The notes: generated by a model from the sequence alone, not told the origin. A stretch of 64,000 nt of DNA from Halarcobacter sp. (GCF_963675975.1 NZ_OY780939.1:992001-1056000), one strand, 5' to 3'. Numbered from the stretch's first letter, positions 16,312 through 25,671 are shown. Numbers and translations: made by a program.

Positions 16312-17640
16312 GTGAAATATTATTTATTAAAAGAAGTAGTGACATATTTGTGTCAGAATACCCAAAAAATCAAGTTTGTAAAAAGAATTGATAACAATAC
16401 AATTATAATTGAGTTTAATAATAAAAATTACTTATACTTTGATATGACCAAGGGAAAAAGCCTAATATACAAGCGTGATGAACTATTAAAAGCAAAAAAA
16501 GATTTTAATGCACCCTTTGATGTAATTTTACAAAAAAGATTTAATAATTCGATAGTAGAAGATATACAACTATATAATGATGATAAAGTTATTAATATAA
16601 AAGTTAATTCTTCATCTTCATATAAAAGGTTAACAACAGTTTTACAATTGGAGTTTACAGGTAAACATACGAATATAATTATTTTAGATGAAAATAGAAT
16701 TGTATTAGAAGCTTTAAGACATATTGATGAGTTTGCATCTAGTAGAGTTGTTAAAGTTGGTGTAAAACTAGATGAAATACCTAAAACTAATATAGTCTTT
16801 AAAGAAGAAAAAGTTGAAGATATAGAAAAAACTTTGTATAAGATATATGAGGATTTGGAAAAAAGAGATTTAGAAAACTATAGAAAACAAAAAATTTCAC
16901 AAGTTTCAAAAAAATTAAAGAAAATTGAAAAACTTGTTTCAACATTACCTTTAAAAGAGAATTTAGAAAAAGAATCAGAACAATTATATACAAATGGAAA
17001 TCTTATATTAAATAATTTATATAATATAAAGCCTTATCAAAAAAGTTTAGTGACATACGATTTTTCAGGTAATGAAGTTGAAATTACATTAGATACTAAA
17101 ATACCAGCATCAAAATATGCTAATGAACTTTTTAAAAAAGCAAAAAGATTAAAACAAAAAGCTATAAATATTAAAATAGAAAAAGGTAACCTTGAAGAGA
17201 AAATTAGTTTTCTAAAAAGAATGATTTTAAATCTTGAAAAGGCAGTTTCAATTGATGAAATTGAGTTCTTATATCCAAAAAAGCAAAAAAATCAAACTAA
17301 AACAAAAAAGAGTCAAAACTATGAAAGTTTCTTTTTTGAAGGTTATAAAATTATGCTAGGAACTAGTGAAAGAGAGAATATTTATTTACTACAAAAAGCA
17401 AAAGCAAGTGATTTTTGGTTTCATTTAAAAGATAGACCCTCTTCTCATTTAATTGTTCAAAATAGCAAAAAAACTCTTCCTGATTCAGTAATAGAAAAAG
17501 CAGCACAAATTTGTGCCCAGTTTTCAACAGACTTTGCTGGAACATATGAAGTTGATTATACTCAAAGAAGAAATGTAAAAATACAAAATGGAGCAAATGT
17601 TCTTTATAATCCATATACCACTATTGTAGTAAAGGTATAA
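16312..17640 (+). CDS. NFACT-family RNA-binding protein, RqcH/FbpA-like
   Basis: A 442-residue protein from a GTG start. The order is NFACT-N (about 1-190; ALRHIDEFASSR near residue 140), a lysine-rich coiled-coil region (about 190-310), and an NFACT-R domain (about 340-442) with FWFHLKDRPSSHLIV. In Bacillus, RqcH binds stalled 50S-peptidyl-tRNA complexes and adds alanine tails. This protein is shorter than the roughly 570 residues of that enzyme. Where family members have an essential Asp-Arg pair, this one reads DDKV, that is Asp-Lys. It may be a divergent ribosome quality-control factor or have lost tailing activity. Older annotations call this family fibronectin-binding protein. Confidence 0.8.
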   Translation: MKYYLLKEVVTYLCQNTQKIKFVKRIDNNTIIIEFNNKNYLYFDMTKGKSLIYKRDELLKAKKDFNAPFDVILQKRFNNSIVEDIQLYNDDKVINIKVNSSSSYKRLTTVLQLEFTGKHTNIIILDENRIVLEALRHIDEFASSRVVKVGVKLDEIPKTNIVFKEEKVEDIEKTLYKIYEDLEKRDLENYRKQKISQVSKKLKKIEKLVSTLPLKENLEKESEQLYTNGNLILNNLYNIKPYQKSLVTYDFSGNEVEITLDTKIPASKYANELFKKAKRLKQKAINIKIEKGNLEEKISFLKRMILNLEKAVSIDEIEFLYPKKQKNQTKTKKSQNYESFFFEGYKIMLGTSERENIYLLQKAKASDFWFHLKDRPSSHLIVQNSKKTLPDSVIEKAAQICAQFSTDFAGTYEVDYTQRRNVKIQNGANVLYNPYTTIVVKV

Positions 17641-17668
17641 AGAAATATAAAAAAAAGCCAACATTTTG

Positions 17669-17674
17669 TATAAT
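17669..17674 (+). promoter_or_regulatory. Probable -10 element of the cdsA operon
   Basis: TATAAT lies 31 bases before the cdsA ATG, preceded by TTTTG. No clear -35 is visible. It would start the run of closely spaced genes from cdsA to cutA. Confidence 0.4.
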
Positions 17675-17705
17675 CAGTATTTACAATAAATAATTTAGGT
17701 TAAAT

Positions 17706-18464
17706 ATGAAAGAGATTATAAAATCAAGTTCTACTCGGATTAAGACAGGTCTAGCTTTATTAGCTGGTATTTTAATAATTGGATATATTGATTCATTTTT
17801 TTTAATGTGGCTTCTTTTTGGAGGACTTTTAGTTATTGCAATTAGTGAATCACAAAAATTGTATCAGATGAAAGTTGATTCAATATATTTTTATGTGGGA
17901 GTTTTATGGTTTGCTGCATATTTCTATCCAAATGCCGAAGATTTAACTTTTATTGCAGCAATTATTTTTGCCTCAATTCTAGCGTATACAAAAACTTTAG
18001 ATAAAAAAATATTCTTACCACTTTTTTATCCAACAGCTTCTTTTTTATTTTTATTAACTCTTTATGCAGAATATGGAGTAATGTCTTTATTATGGCTGCT
18101 TGTTATTGTTGCAGGAGCAGATATTGGAGCATATTTTGTTGGAAAAAGTATGGGTAAAACAAAATTTTGTGAAACAAGTCCAAATAAAACTGTTGAGGGA
18201 GTTGCAGGTGGTTTACTTGTTGCAACACTATTTGGTATTGTTTTTGCAATTGATAATATATCAATTTTTGGTTCTATTATAATCTCACTTTTAGTTGCTC
18301 TAGCTTCAGTTTTTGGAGACCTTTTTGAAAGTTATTTAAAAAGAGAAGCAGATGTAAAAGATAGTGGAAACATTTTACCAGGTCATGGTGGAATTTTAGA
18401 TAGAACAGATGGATATCTATTTGGTGGGGTTGTTATGTTGTTTATTTTAAGAGCTGTTCTGTGA
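17706..18464 (+). CDS. cdsA: Phosphatidate cytidylyltransferase
   Basis: A 252-residue membrane enzyme that makes CDP-diacylglycerol from phosphatidate and CTP, the precursor of phospholipids. It has about seven hydrophobic helices. The C-terminal family signature is present: ESYLKREADVKDSGNILPGH followed by GGILDRTDG, with the metal-binding aspartates. The ATG has a TTAGG upstream. Its stop overlaps the dxr start by four bases, so the two are translated together. Confidence 0.95.
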   Translation: MKEIIKSSSTRIKTGLALLAGILIIGYIDSFFLMWLLFGGLLVIAISESQKLYQMKVDSIYFYVGVLWFAAYFYPNAEDLTFIAAIIFASILAYTKTLDKKIFLPLFYPTASFLFLLTLYAEYGVMSLLWLLVIVAGADIGAYFVGKSMGKTKFCETSPNKTVEGVAGGLLVATLFGIVFAIDNISIFGSIIISLLVALASVFGDLFESYLKREADVKDSGNILPGHGGILDRTDGYLFGGVVMLFILRAVL

Positions 18465-19528
18465 TAGTTTTAGGATCAACTGGTTCAATAGGGGTAAATA
18501 CTCTAAATATAGCAAGAAAATTTAACTTAAATGTTGAGGTTTTAGTTGCTGGAAATAATATTGAACTTTTAAATAAACAAATTGAAGAGTTTAAACCTAA
18601 ATACGTAGTTATTGCAAATAAAGAAGATATTTCAAAAGTAAGCCACACAAATGTACAAGCAGGACAAGAGGCTATTTTACAAGTTATTGAAAATAGTGAA
18701 GCCCAAACTGTAGTAAATGCACTTGTGGGATTTCTAGGCTTAAGACCTACATTAAAAGCAATAGAGTGTGGTAAAAAAATAGCTTTAGCAAATAAAGAAT
18801 CTTTAGTTGTAGCTGGTAAATTTATAGACCAGACTAAACTAAGCCCTATAGATTCAGAACATTTTGGACTTTGGTATTTACTTCAAGATAGAAAAATCTC
18901 TTCTATGACAATTACAGCAAGTGGTGGTTCTTTTAGGGATTATCCTCTTAATGAATTATCAAAAGTATCTATAAAAGAAGCTTTAAATCATCCAAATTGG
19001 TCAATGGGAAATAAAATCACTATTGATAGTGCAACTATGACAAATAAAATGTTTGAGTTAATAGAAGCTGCATGGTTGTTTGATACTAGAAAAGTTGATG
19101 CAATTATTGAAACAAAATCTTTAATTCATGCTATGGTAAATTTTGAAGATGGTAGTACAACTGCTCACATTGCAAATGCATCAATGCAACTTCCAATAGC
19201 TTATGCAATACTTGGAAAGTGTGATGAAAATATACTTGAACCAGTAGATTTATTAAAAGTTGGAAGTTTAGAGTTTAGAGCGATTGAAGAAGAGCGATAT
19301 CCTATTTGGCAAGTTAAAGACAAAATCTTAAATAATCTTGATTTAGGTGTAGTTTTAAATGCTGCAAATGAAGTTGCAGTAGCTAAATTTTTAGATTCCA
19401 AAATAGGGTTTTTAGATATTTCAAAAATCACATTAAAAGCATTAGACAAATTTTCAGATGCAAGTGCAAACTCTATTGATGAAATTTTCAACATAGATAA
19501 AGAAGTGAGAAAATACTGTGAGTCTTGA
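18461..19528 (+). CDS. dxr: 1-deoxy-D-xylulose 5-phosphate reductoisomerase
   Basis: A 355-residue enzyme of the non-mevalonate isoprenoid pathway that converts DXP to 2-C-methyl-D-erythritol 4-phosphate with NADPH. The start is GTG and overlaps the cdsA stop. The NADPH-binding GSTGSIG is at residues 4-10. ALANKESLVVAG, the substrate-binding TASGGSFRDYP, HPNWSMGNKITIDSATMTNK and AANEVAVAKFL are all present. It is slightly short at the N-terminus, as in other Campylobacterota. It lies in the cdsA-to-cutA operon. Confidence 0.97.
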   Translation: MIVLGSTGSIGVNTLNIARKFNLNVEVLVAGNNIELLNKQIEEFKPKYVVIANKEDISKVSHTNVQAGQEAILQVIENSEAQTVVNALVGFLGLRPTLKAIECGKKIALANKESLVVAGKFIDQTKLSPIDSEHFGLWYLLQDRKISSMTITASGGSFRDYPLNELSKVSIKEALNHPNWSMGNKITIDSATMTNKMFELIEAAWLFDTRKVDAIIETKSLIHAMVNFEDGSTTAHIANASMQLPIAYAILGKCDENILEPVDLLKVGSLEFRAIEEERYPIWQVKDKILNNLDLGVVLNAANEVAVAKFLDSKIGFLDISKITLKALDKFSDASANSIDEIFNIDKEVRKYCES

Positions 19529-19796
19529 TTTATTTTTACCTTTTATAATTTTAATTTCACTTACAGTTTATTTGATTTATACAAGAAGTAAATTTGAAAA
19601 AAACATATTAACTTCTTATGAAGAGAAGTTTGAAAAATGGAAAGAAAACAGTACTTCAAATAATGAAAAAAAACAAGAGTGCAAACAATTAGTTGGATTA
19701 ATTTACAAAGAAGGGTATAATATAACAATAGAACTTTTAGACGATAGTGTATCTTCAACGATACAAAGAGGTAAGTTTAAAATAAAGGATAAATAA
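19518..19796 (+). CDS. Small single-helix membrane protein
   Basis: A 92-residue protein starting at a GTG inside the end of dxr (11-base overlap) and ending at the ATG region of the next gene. It has one N-terminal transmembrane helix (residues 4-20, LFLPFIILISLTVYLIY) and a charged cytoplasmic tail with one cysteine. I do not recognise the family. Coupling to dxr and to the next gene by overlaps supports it being translated. Confidence 0.65.
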   Translation: MSLDLFLPFIILISLTVYLIYTRSKFEKNILTSYEEKFEKWKENSTSNNEKKQECKQLVGLIYKEGYNITIELLDDSVSSTIQRGKFKIKDK

Positions 19797-20230
19797 TGTT
19801 AAAGTTTTTATTTATTTTTGTTTTATTTATTAGTTACTCTTTCTCTTTGGAATTAAAAAGAGATAGTGATCTAAATATTGTTATTGATGATACAAACAGA
19901 TTAATCTGGCAAGACAGTATTGCTGTATTAAAAGTTAAAAAAACCCATCAAGATGCTCAAGATTATTGTGAAGATTTAGTTCTTGCAAATTATGAAGACT
20001 GGAGACTTCCTACAATAAAAGAGTATCAATTAATAGTTGATAAAAACAATCAAAGAAGTTATATTAATAGGGTATTTAGATACAACATGAAAGATGGCTA
20101 TTGGGCAAGTAAAGCTCACTGGAGAACATTTTGGTTTTATGCTGATTATATGTATTTTATAAGTGGAACTCCTTATTATGATAGTAGGCATAAAATAAAA
20201 TTTGTAAGATGTATAAGAGATATTAAATAA
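19796..20230 (+). CDS. Exported DUF1566 (Lcl C-terminal-like) protein
   Basis: A 144-residue protein with a signal peptide (residues 1-17, FISYSFS). The rest matches the DUF1566 pattern: NRLIWQD, a central YEDWRLPTIKEYQLIVD, GYWAS and a C-terminal VRCIRD. This fold is related to C-type lectin-like or formylglycine-enzyme-like domains and is common in surface and periplasmic proteins of unknown role. Its ATG overlaps the stop of the previous gene. The function is unknown. Confidence 0.75.
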   Translation: MLKFLFIFVLFISYSFSLELKRDSDLNIVIDDTNRLIWQDSIAVLKVKKTHQDAQDYCEDLVLANYEDWRLPTIKEYQLIVDKNNQRSYINRVFRYNMKDGYWASKAHWRTFWFYADYMYFISGTPYYDSRHKIKFVRCIRDIK

Positions 20231-20238
20231 GAGGTTAT

Positions 20239-20796
20239 ATGAAAGAAAAAAGAGTTTTAGTATTACATGGTTTAGGTGGCAGTGATTTTCCCCATTGGCA
20301 AGCACACTTAGCAAGAGATTTAATAGAGCAAAACAGTATTGTTTCATTTCCAGCTTTACCAAACAGGGATAAGCCAAGTTTAGAAGAGTGGAAAGAGTTT
20401 GTCAAAAAAGAGATTGAACACTTTAAACCTACAATTATAGTTTGTCACTCTTTGGCAAATATCTTATGGTTTCATATTTGTGAAGAGATAGATATTCAAT
20501 TAGACAAACTAATGTTAGTTGCTCCTGTTAGGATAACTTGCCAACTTGAAGAGATAAAAGAATTTTTTCCTTATCCTATGCCAAAAGATTTAAAATCACA
20601 TGAAGTTATTATAGCTGCATCAACAAATGATCCATATATGAATGTTGAAGAAGCAATTAGATTATCAAGTAAGTTAAATGTGGGAATGAAGCTTTTAGAA
20701 GATGCAGGACATATAAATGCAGCTTCTGGATATGGAAAATTAGATTGTGCCTTGGATTGGATAAATAGAGAAGAAGAGTGTGAGGAAAATCGTTGA
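20239..20796 (+). CDS. RBBP9/YdeN-family alpha/beta hydrolase
   Basis: A 185-residue small serine hydrolase. The HGLGGSD loop at residues 11-17 is followed by HWQAHL and [14 protein letters not shown], and the nucleophile elbow is CHSLAN with the serine near residue 77. An aspartate in ASTNDPYM and a histidine in [12 protein letters not shown] complete the catalytic triad. The substrate is unknown. AGAGG lies 7 bases before the ATG, and the gene overlaps the tsaD start by four bases. Confidence 0.85.
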   Translation: MKEKRVLVLHGLGGSDFPHWQAHLARDLIEQNSIVSFPALPNRDKPSLEEWKEFVKKEIEHFKPTIIVCHSLANILWFHICEEIDIQLDKLMLVAPVRITCQLEEIKEFFPYPMPKDLKSHEVIIAASTNDPYMNVEEAIRLSSKLNVGMKLLEDAGHINAASGYGKLDCALDWINREEECEENR

Positions 20797-21791
20797 TTTT
20801 AAGTATTGAATCAAGTTGTGATGATAGTTCAATTGCAATTACAGATATAGAGACAAAAAAATTAGTCTTTCATAAAAAAATATCTCAAGAATTACAACAC
20901 AGTGTATATGGTGGTGTAGTACCTGAACTTGCTGCAAGACTCCATGTGGAAGCACTTCCAAAAATATTAGAAGAGTGTAAAGAGTATTTTCCCAAACTAA
21001 AAGCTATAGCTGTTACAAATGCTCCAGGGCTTTCAGTTACTCTTATGGAAGGTGTAACTATGGCAAAAGCATTAAGTGTTAGTTTGAATCTACCTTTAAT
21101 TGCAGTCAATCATTTAAAAGGGCATATATATTCACTTTTTATTGAAAAAGAGGAAGTGTTTCCTACAACTATTCTTTTAGTATCTGGAGGACACACTCAG
21201 ATTATAGAAGCAAATTCATTAAAAGATATGAAACTTATAGCTTCAACTATGGATGATAGTTTTGGTGAGAGTTTTGATAAAGTTGCAAAGATGATGAATC
21301 TTGGTTATCCAGGTGGTCCAATAGTTCAAGAAAAAGGTTTAAAAGGGGACGAAAATAGATTTGATTTTCCAGTACCTTTAAGACAAAGCCCAAATATTGA
21401 GTTCAGTTATAGTGGTCTTAAAAATGCTGTAAGAATGCAGATTGAAAAACTAGAAAATGAAAAACCATTAGAAGAACAAGATATTTGTGATGTATGTGCT
21501 TCATTTGAAAAAACTGCTGTTGCACATATAATGCAAAAGCTTAAAAAGCTTTTTAAAACAAAAGTTCCTAAAAACTTTGCAATAGTTGGTGGGGCTAGTG
21601 CAAATATAAGATTAAGAGGTGCTATTGAAAAATTGTGCCAAGAAAAAAGATGCAAACTTTATTTAAGTGAATTAAAATATTGTTCTGATAATGCTGCTAT
21701 GATTGGAAGAGTTGCCCTTGAACAATATAAAGTAAAAGATTTTACTACTATTGAAGAGATAGATATTCAAAGTAGGATAAAGGAGTTTTAA
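20793..21791 (+). CDS. tsaD: tRNA N6-adenosine threonylcarbamoyltransferase
   Basis: A 332-residue enzyme that transfers the threonylcarbamoyl group to A37 of ANN-decoding tRNAs. It starts at TTG (translated [13 protein letters not shown]), overlapping the hydrolase stop. The metal-binding HLKGHIYS lies near residue 110, with [20 protein letters not shown] and the late [10 protein letters not shown] also present. It needs TsaB, TsaC and TsaE, which are not in this window. Confidence 0.97.
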   Translation: MILSIESSCDDSSIAITDIETKKLVFHKKISQELQHSVYGGVVPELAARLHVEALPKILEECKEYFPKLKAIAVTNAPGLSVTLMEGVTMAKALSVSLNLPLIAVNHLKGHIYSLFIEKEEVFPTTILLVSGGHTQIIEANSLKDMKLIASTMDDSFGESFDKVAKMMNLGYPGGPIVQEKGLKGDENRFDFPVPLRQSPNIEFSYSGLKNAVRMQIEKLENEKPLEEQDICDVCASFEKTAVAHIMQKLKKLFKTKVPKNFAIVGGASANIRLRGAIEKLCQEKRCKLYLSELKYCSDNAAMIGRVALEQYKVKDFTTIEEIDIQSRIKEF

Positions 21792-22117
21792 TGATTTTTG
21801 AAATGGGTGCAAATTTAGATGGGGATAATTTTGATACAAGTAAAAATGATAAAAAATCTAAAAAAACAATAAATGAGATAATCCCTAAAAATCAACATCA
21901 ATTAGTTTTTACTTTTGAAAAAAGAAAAGGTAAACCAGTTACTTTGGTTGGAAGATTTTATATTGAAGAGAAAGAGAAAAAAGAGGTTTTAAAGCTTCTT
22001 AAAAAAAGACTTGCCTGTGGTGGTTCAATCAAAGAGGAATGGATTGAGATACAAGGTGATGTAAAAGATAAAATCAAAACTATTTTAGAAGAGAAAGATT
22101 GGAAGTTTAAAAAATAA
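21791..22117 (+). CDS. SUI1/eIF1-like translation factor (YciH family)
   Basis: A 108-residue protein sharing one base with the tsaD stop. After a variable N-terminus of about 40 residues, the SUI1 fold is seen as KRKGKPVTLVGRFYIEEKEK, LLKKRLACGGSIKEEWIEIQ and GDVKDKIKTIL. Bacterial members bind the 30S subunit and may influence start selection. The name yciH is used for the E. coli homologue. Confidence 0.88.
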   Translation: MIFEMGANLDGDNFDTSKNDKKSKKTINEIIPKNQHQLVFTFEKRKGKPVTLVGRFYIEEKEKKEVLKLLKKRLACGGSIKEEWIEIQGDVKDKIKTILEEKDWKFKK

Positions 22118-22126
22118 GGAACTATT

Positions 22127-23512
22127 ATGCAAAATCTTTATTATGAAGTTGGAAGTTTAGATAAAAGGTGTTATGAAGAGTTTGCTTTAACAGAAGATAT
22201 ACTTATGGAGCATGCAGCTTCATCAATCTTGGATTTTATTGAAAATAAATTTGAACAAAACTCTTCAGTATTGATTGTTTGTGGTATGGGAAACAATGGT
22301 GCTGATGGAATAGCATTAGGAAGATTACTACATAAAAAATTTGATGTAAAACTATATATACCTTTTGAACTAAAATCACAGATGGCACAACTGCAATACA
22401 AAAGAGCAGGGCTTTTAGGTGTAAAAGTTGTAGAAGAGTTAAGTCAAAGCGATGTGATAGTTGATTGTTTATTTGGAAGTGGCTTAACAAGAGATTTAGA
22501 TACAAATATACAAAATATCATAGAAAAACTAAATAGTTATGACTCATATAAAATAGCTTGCGATATACCTACAGGAATTGACTTTAAAGGTGAAGTAACT
22601 ACTACAGCTTTTTATGCCAATACTACAATTACGATGGGAGCTTTAAAAGTCTCTTTATATTCAGATATGGCAAAAGATTATGTTGGAGAGATATTTGTAG
22701 CTAATCTTGGAGTTCAAAGGGAAGTTTATGAAAATGATACATCTGTTTATCTCCTTGATAAAGAGGATTTAAAACTTCCTTTAAGAGATAAAAAAGATTC
22801 TCATAAGGGAACTTTTGGACATCTTAATGTAGTTGCAGGGAGCAAAAAAGGTGCAGCTGTAATAGCAGCAAAAGCAGCTTTTGGTTTTGGGGCTGGATTA
22901 GTTAGTGTAATTTGCCATGAGTGTGTTGATTTACCTTATCATATTATGCAAACACATAAATTAAGTTCTAACTGTACAGCAATTGCTATAGGGATGGGAT
23001 TAGGAATCTATGAAAAAAAAGAGATAGAAGAGATTTTACAAACAAATTTACCAATAATTATTGATGCAGATTTATTTTATGAAGATATTATAAAAGTAGT
23101 ACTTAATAAAGAGGTTGTTTTAACTCCTCATCCAAAAGAGTTTTGTGCATTATTAAAAATATGTGATATAGCAGACATAGATGTAAAACAGTTGCAAAAA
23201 GATAGATTTAAATATATAAAACAGTTTAGTACAAAATATCCTAAGGTTGTAGTTCTTTTAAAAGGAGCGAATGTTTTAATATCACAAAACCAATCTATAT
23301 ATGTAAATAGCTTTGGAAGTGCAGTATTGAGTAAAGGTGGCAGTGGAGATGTTTTAAGTGGTCTAGTAGCTTCTTTATTAGCTCAAGGGTATAAACCTTT
23401 AGATGCAGCTATAAGTGCCAGTTTAGCTCATGCTATGGCTGCTCAAAACTATAGAAAGAATAATTACTCACTAATTCCATCAGATTTAGTTGAAGAGGTT
23501 AAAAAACTATGA
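22127..23512 (+). CDS. nnr: Bifunctional NAD(P)H-hydrate epimerase and ADP-dependent dehydratase
   Basis: A 461-residue fusion that repairs damaged NADH and NADPH. The N-terminal YjeF domain (about 1-205) holds the epimerase with VCGMGNNGADGIALGRLL and CDIPTGIDFKGEV. The C-terminal domain (about 220-461) is the ADP-dependent dehydratase with KGTFGHLNVVAGSKKGAA, LTPHPKEF, LLKGANVLI and the nucleotide-binding LSKGGSGDVLSG. The ATG is preceded by AAGGAAC. The gene overlaps the cutA start by four bases. Confidence 0.95.
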   Translation: MQNLYYEVGSLDKRCYEEFALTEDILMEHAASSILDFIENKFEQNSSVLIVCGMGNNGADGIALGRLLHKKFDVKLYIPFELKSQMAQLQYKRAGLLGVKVVEELSQSDVIVDCLFGSGLTRDLDTNIQNIIEKLNSYDSYKIACDIPTGIDFKGEVTTTAFYANTTITMGALKVSLYSDMAKDYVGEIFVANLGVQREVYENDTSVYLLDKEDLKLPLRDKKDSHKGTFGHLNVVAGSKKGAAVIAAKAAFGFGAGLVSVICHECVDLPYHIMQTHKLSSNCTAIAIGMGLGIYEKKEIEEILQTNLPIIIDADLFYEDIIKVVLNKEVVLTPHPKEFCALLKICDIADIDVKQLQKDRFKYIKQFSTKYPKVVVLLKGANVLISQNQSIYVNSFGSAVLSKGGSGDVLSGLVASLLAQGYKPLDAAISASLAHAMAAQNYRKNNYSLIPSDLVEEVKKL

Positions 23513-23817
23513 AAGCTATAATTATACAAACAACTTGTTCTAATAAAAAAGAAGCAAAAAATATTGCCGAAACTTTATTAGAAAAAAAACTTGCAGCTTG
23601 TTTACAGCTATCAGATATTGAGTCTTTTTATAAATGGGAAGGTGAATTTTGTAACGATACTGAAGTGCTTTTAAGTATAAAAACTAAAAAAAAGCATTTT
23701 GAAAAAATCGAAAGCATAATTAAAGAATTACATAGCTATGATGTGCCTGAAATTATCGCTATTGATATCAATAATATGAGTAAAGATTATAAAAAATTTA
23801 TAAGTGAAAACTGCTAA
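23509..23817 (+). CDS. cutA: CutA family divalent-cation tolerance protein
   Basis: A 102-residue protein of normal CutA length with TCSNKKEAKNIAETLLEKK, LAACLQL, the YKWEGEF element, EVLLSIKTKK and the late YDVPEIIAIDI. CutA forms a trimer. It was first linked to copper tolerance, but its general role is not settled. It overlaps nnr by four bases and is the last gene before a 42-base gap to thiG. Confidence 0.93.
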   Translation: MKAIIIQTTCSNKKEAKNIAETLLEKKLAACLQLSDIESFYKWEGEFCNDTEVLLSIKTKKKHFEKIESIIKELHSYDVPEIIAIDINNMSKDYKKFISENC

Positions 23818-23859
23818 GAAAGTAGCTTTTAGATTAAATATTAGGAAAGGGAAATATAA

Positions 23860-24639
23860 ATGAGTGATATACTTAAAATAGGGAAATATGAGTTTAATAG
23901 TAGACTAATAGTTGGTTCTGGTAAATATAAAGATTTTCAAACTACAAGAGAAGCAACATTAGCTTCTGAATCAGAACTTATTACAGTTGCAATTAGAAGA
24001 GTTAATATTACAAATCCAGATGAAGAGAATTTATTAGATTATTTCAAAGATACAAATGTAAAATTACTTCCAAATAGTGCAGGGTGTTTTACAGCTGAAG
24101 AAGCAATTACAACATTTAGACTTATGAGAGAAGCTACAGGAATAGATTTAATTAAATTAGAAGTTATTGGTGATGCACAAAAAACACTTTATCCAGATGT
24201 AATTGAGACTATTAAAGCTTGTGAAATATTAAAAAAAGATGGATTTACTATTATGGCTTATACTAATGATGATCCAATTATTGCAAAAAGATTAGAAGAT
24301 GCAGGAGCTGATGCTATTATGCCATTAGCTGCTCCAATTGGTTCTGGACTTGGTATTCAAAATAGATATAATGTTGCATTTATAAAAGATGCCGTAAATG
24401 TTCCAGTTATTGTTGATGCAGGTGTAGGTTGTGCTAGTGATGCAGCTATTGCTATGGAATTAGGTGCAGAAGCTGTATTAACAAATACAGCAATAGCAGG
24501 AGCACAAGATCCAATAGCTATGGCACAAGCTATGAAATATGCTGTTCAAGCAGGAAGAATTGGTTATAAAGCAGGAAGAATCCCTAAGAAACCCTATGCT
24601 ACAGCATCATCACCTGTTGATGGATTGATTCAATTTTAA
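23860..24639 (+). CDS. thiG: Thiazole synthase
   Basis: A 259-residue enzyme that forms the thiazole ring of thiamine from DXP, dehydroglycine and ThiS thiocarboxylate. It shows [26 protein letters not shown], the catalytic lysine in [17 protein letters not shown], and [15 protein letters not shown]. Its substrate DXP is shared with dxr upstream. GGAAAGGG precedes the ATG. No TPP riboswitch fits in the 42-base gap upstream. A terminator follows. Confidence 0.97.
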   Translation: MSDILKIGKYEFNSRLIVGSGKYKDFQTTREATLASESELITVAIRRVNITNPDEENLLDYFKDTNVKLLPNSAGCFTAEEAITTFRLMREATGIDLIKLEVIGDAQKTLYPDVIETIKACEILKKDGFTIMAYTNDDPIIAKRLEDAGADAIMPLAAPIGSGLGIQNRYNVAFIKDAVNVPVIVDAGVGCASDAAIAMELGAEAVLTNTAIAGAQDPIAMAQAMKYAVQAGRIGYKAGRIPKKPYATASSPVDGLIQF

Positions 24640-24645
24640 GGTGGG

Positions 24646-24678
24646 AAAAGAGAAATTTTATAAATTTTTCTCTTTTTT
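24646..24678 (+). terminator. Terminator after thiG
   Basis: AAAAGAGAAA pairs with TTTCTCTTTT around a 11-base A/T loop, ending in a T run. It separates thiG from the tRNA promoter that starts 12 bases later. Confidence 0.65.
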
Positions 24679-24689
24679 CTAAAAACCTC

Positions 24690-24718
24690 TTGACAATATA
24701 AAAAAAACATAGTATAAT
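24690..24718 (+). promoter_or_regulatory. Consensus sigma-70 promoter of the tRNA cluster
   Basis: TTGACA (24690-24695), a 17-base spacer, TATAAT (24713-24718). This is a perfect match in both hexamers and spacing, unusual for a lineage where -35 boxes are normally weak. The first tRNA begins 35 bases downstream. Confidence 0.9.
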
Positions 24719-24752
24719 TCCGTCCACTTTTTGAAAGAATAAGTATGTGTTT

Positions 24753-24830
24753 CGGGGCGTAGCGCAGTCTGGTTAGCGCACCTGGTTTGGGACCAGGGGG
24801 CCGGAGGTTCGAATCCTCTCGCCCCGACCA
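24753..24830 (+). tRNA. tRNA-Pro (anticodon TGG)
   Basis: Cloverleaf: acceptor CGGGGCG pairs with CGCCCCG, anticodon arm CCTGG-TTTGGGA-CCAGG with TGG at 24788-24790, T arm GGAGG-TTCGAAT-CCTCT, and an encoded CCA end. Confidence 0.97.
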
Positions 24831-24838
24831 TTTTAGAT

Positions 24839-24916
24839 GGTAGGTATAGCTCAGTTGGTTAGAGCATCGGGTTGTGGTTCCGAGGGCCGTGGGTTCGAAT
24901 CCCATTACTTACCCCA
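24839..24916 (+). tRNA. tRNA-His (anticodon GTG)
   Basis: Acceptor GTAGGTA (24840-24846) pairs with TACTTAC (24906-24912). The extra G at position -1 (24839) faces C73 (24913), the identity mark of tRNA-His. Anticodon GTG is at 24874-24876 in TCGGG-TTGTGGT-TCCGA. CCA is encoded. Confidence 0.97.
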
Positions 24917-24933
24917 TTTCAAAATGTATAATT

Positions 24934-25010
24934 GCGTCTGTAGCTCAGCTGGATAGAGCACACGCCTTCTAAGCGTGCGGTCAAAGGTTCGAATCCTTTC
25001 AGGCGTACCA
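24934..25010 (+). tRNA. tRNA-Arg (anticodon TCT)
   Basis: Acceptor GCGTCTG pairs with CAGGCGT, with a G-U first pair and an internal T-G pair. Anticodon TCT at 24968-24970 in CACGC-CTTCTAA-GCGTG; T arm AAAGG-TTCGAAT-CCTTT; CCA encoded. Confidence 0.97.
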
Positions 25011-25063
25011 CTTTAAGATTTTAGTTGTTTGTCAACTGAATCTTTTTTTTTGACTTTTTATGT

Positions 25064-25148
25064 GCGGATGTGGTGAAATTGGTAGACACGCCAGACTTAG
25101 GATCTGGTGCCTCACGGTGTGGAGGTTCGAGTCCTCTCATCCGCACCA
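25064..25148 (+). tRNA. tRNA-Leu (anticodon TAG)
   Basis: Acceptor GCGGATG pairs with CATCCGC. Anticodon TAG at 25098-25100 in CCAGA-CTTAGGA-TCTGG, with the long variable arm of a class II tRNA (TGCCTCACGGTGT region) and an encoded CCA. Confidence 0.97.
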
Positions 25149-25205
25149 CTTAATATGAATGTGGTTTCTTTTAAAATTTTATAAATCCATATAGATTTTT
25201 GTTAA

Positions 25206-25282
<77 letters not shown>

Positions 25283-25372
25283 AAAAGAGATCATTTTTTA
25301 CAAATATTTAGGAAAATATAAGAAAAAATTGCTTATAATTTTCATCTCAAATTAGTTTATACTAATTATTAT

Positions 25373-25449
<77 letters not shown>

Positions 25450-25474
25450 CTAAATATAAATTTTTAAATCATAA

Positions 25475-25549
25475 TGGGGTATCGCCAAGTGGTAAGGCAA
25501 CGGTTTTTGGTATCGTCATTCGCAGGTTCGAGTCCTGCTACCCCATCCA
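25475..25549 (+). tRNA. tRNA-Gln (anticodon TTG)
   Basis: Acceptor TGGGGTA pairs with TACCCCA. Anticodon TTG at 25507-25509 in ACGGT-TTTTGGT-ATCGT; T arm GCAGG-TTCGAGT-CCTGC; CCA encoded. It is the last tRNA of the cluster. Confidence 0.97.
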
Positions 25550-25650
25550 CTTTTTTACAACTCATTTCATACTCAAAAAATAGTAATAAATCATAAATAA
25601 TTTTTTTTATTAAGCTTCTGTTAATATTATTCTTGTATTATTTCAGAATA

Positions 25651-25671
25651 AATGACCGACGGTCGTTCATT
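25651..25671. promoter_or_regulatory. TetR-type operator of the efflux regulator
   Basis: A 21-base imperfect palindrome with core TGACCGACGGTCGTTCA; only one base pair of each half besides the centre breaks the symmetry. It lies 19 bases before the TTG start of the TetR gene, the expected place for self-repression. It is unlike the TGAAT-N4-ATTCA sites elsewhere in the window. Confidence 0.7.

Noticed and set aside
17363-17614. Minus-strand 83-codon frame with hydrophobic residues
   Set aside because: It lies inside the NFACT-R coding region, whose family motifs are clear on the plus strand.
23818-23859. TPP riboswitch upstream of thiG
   Set aside because: The 42-base gap is too short and holds no THI-box-like sequence.
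24636-24905. An 89-codon minus-strand frame with REDSNLRPPGPKPGALT
   Set aside because: It is the antisense of tRNA-Pro and tRNA-His. This peptide is a well-known false protein arising from tRNA genes.
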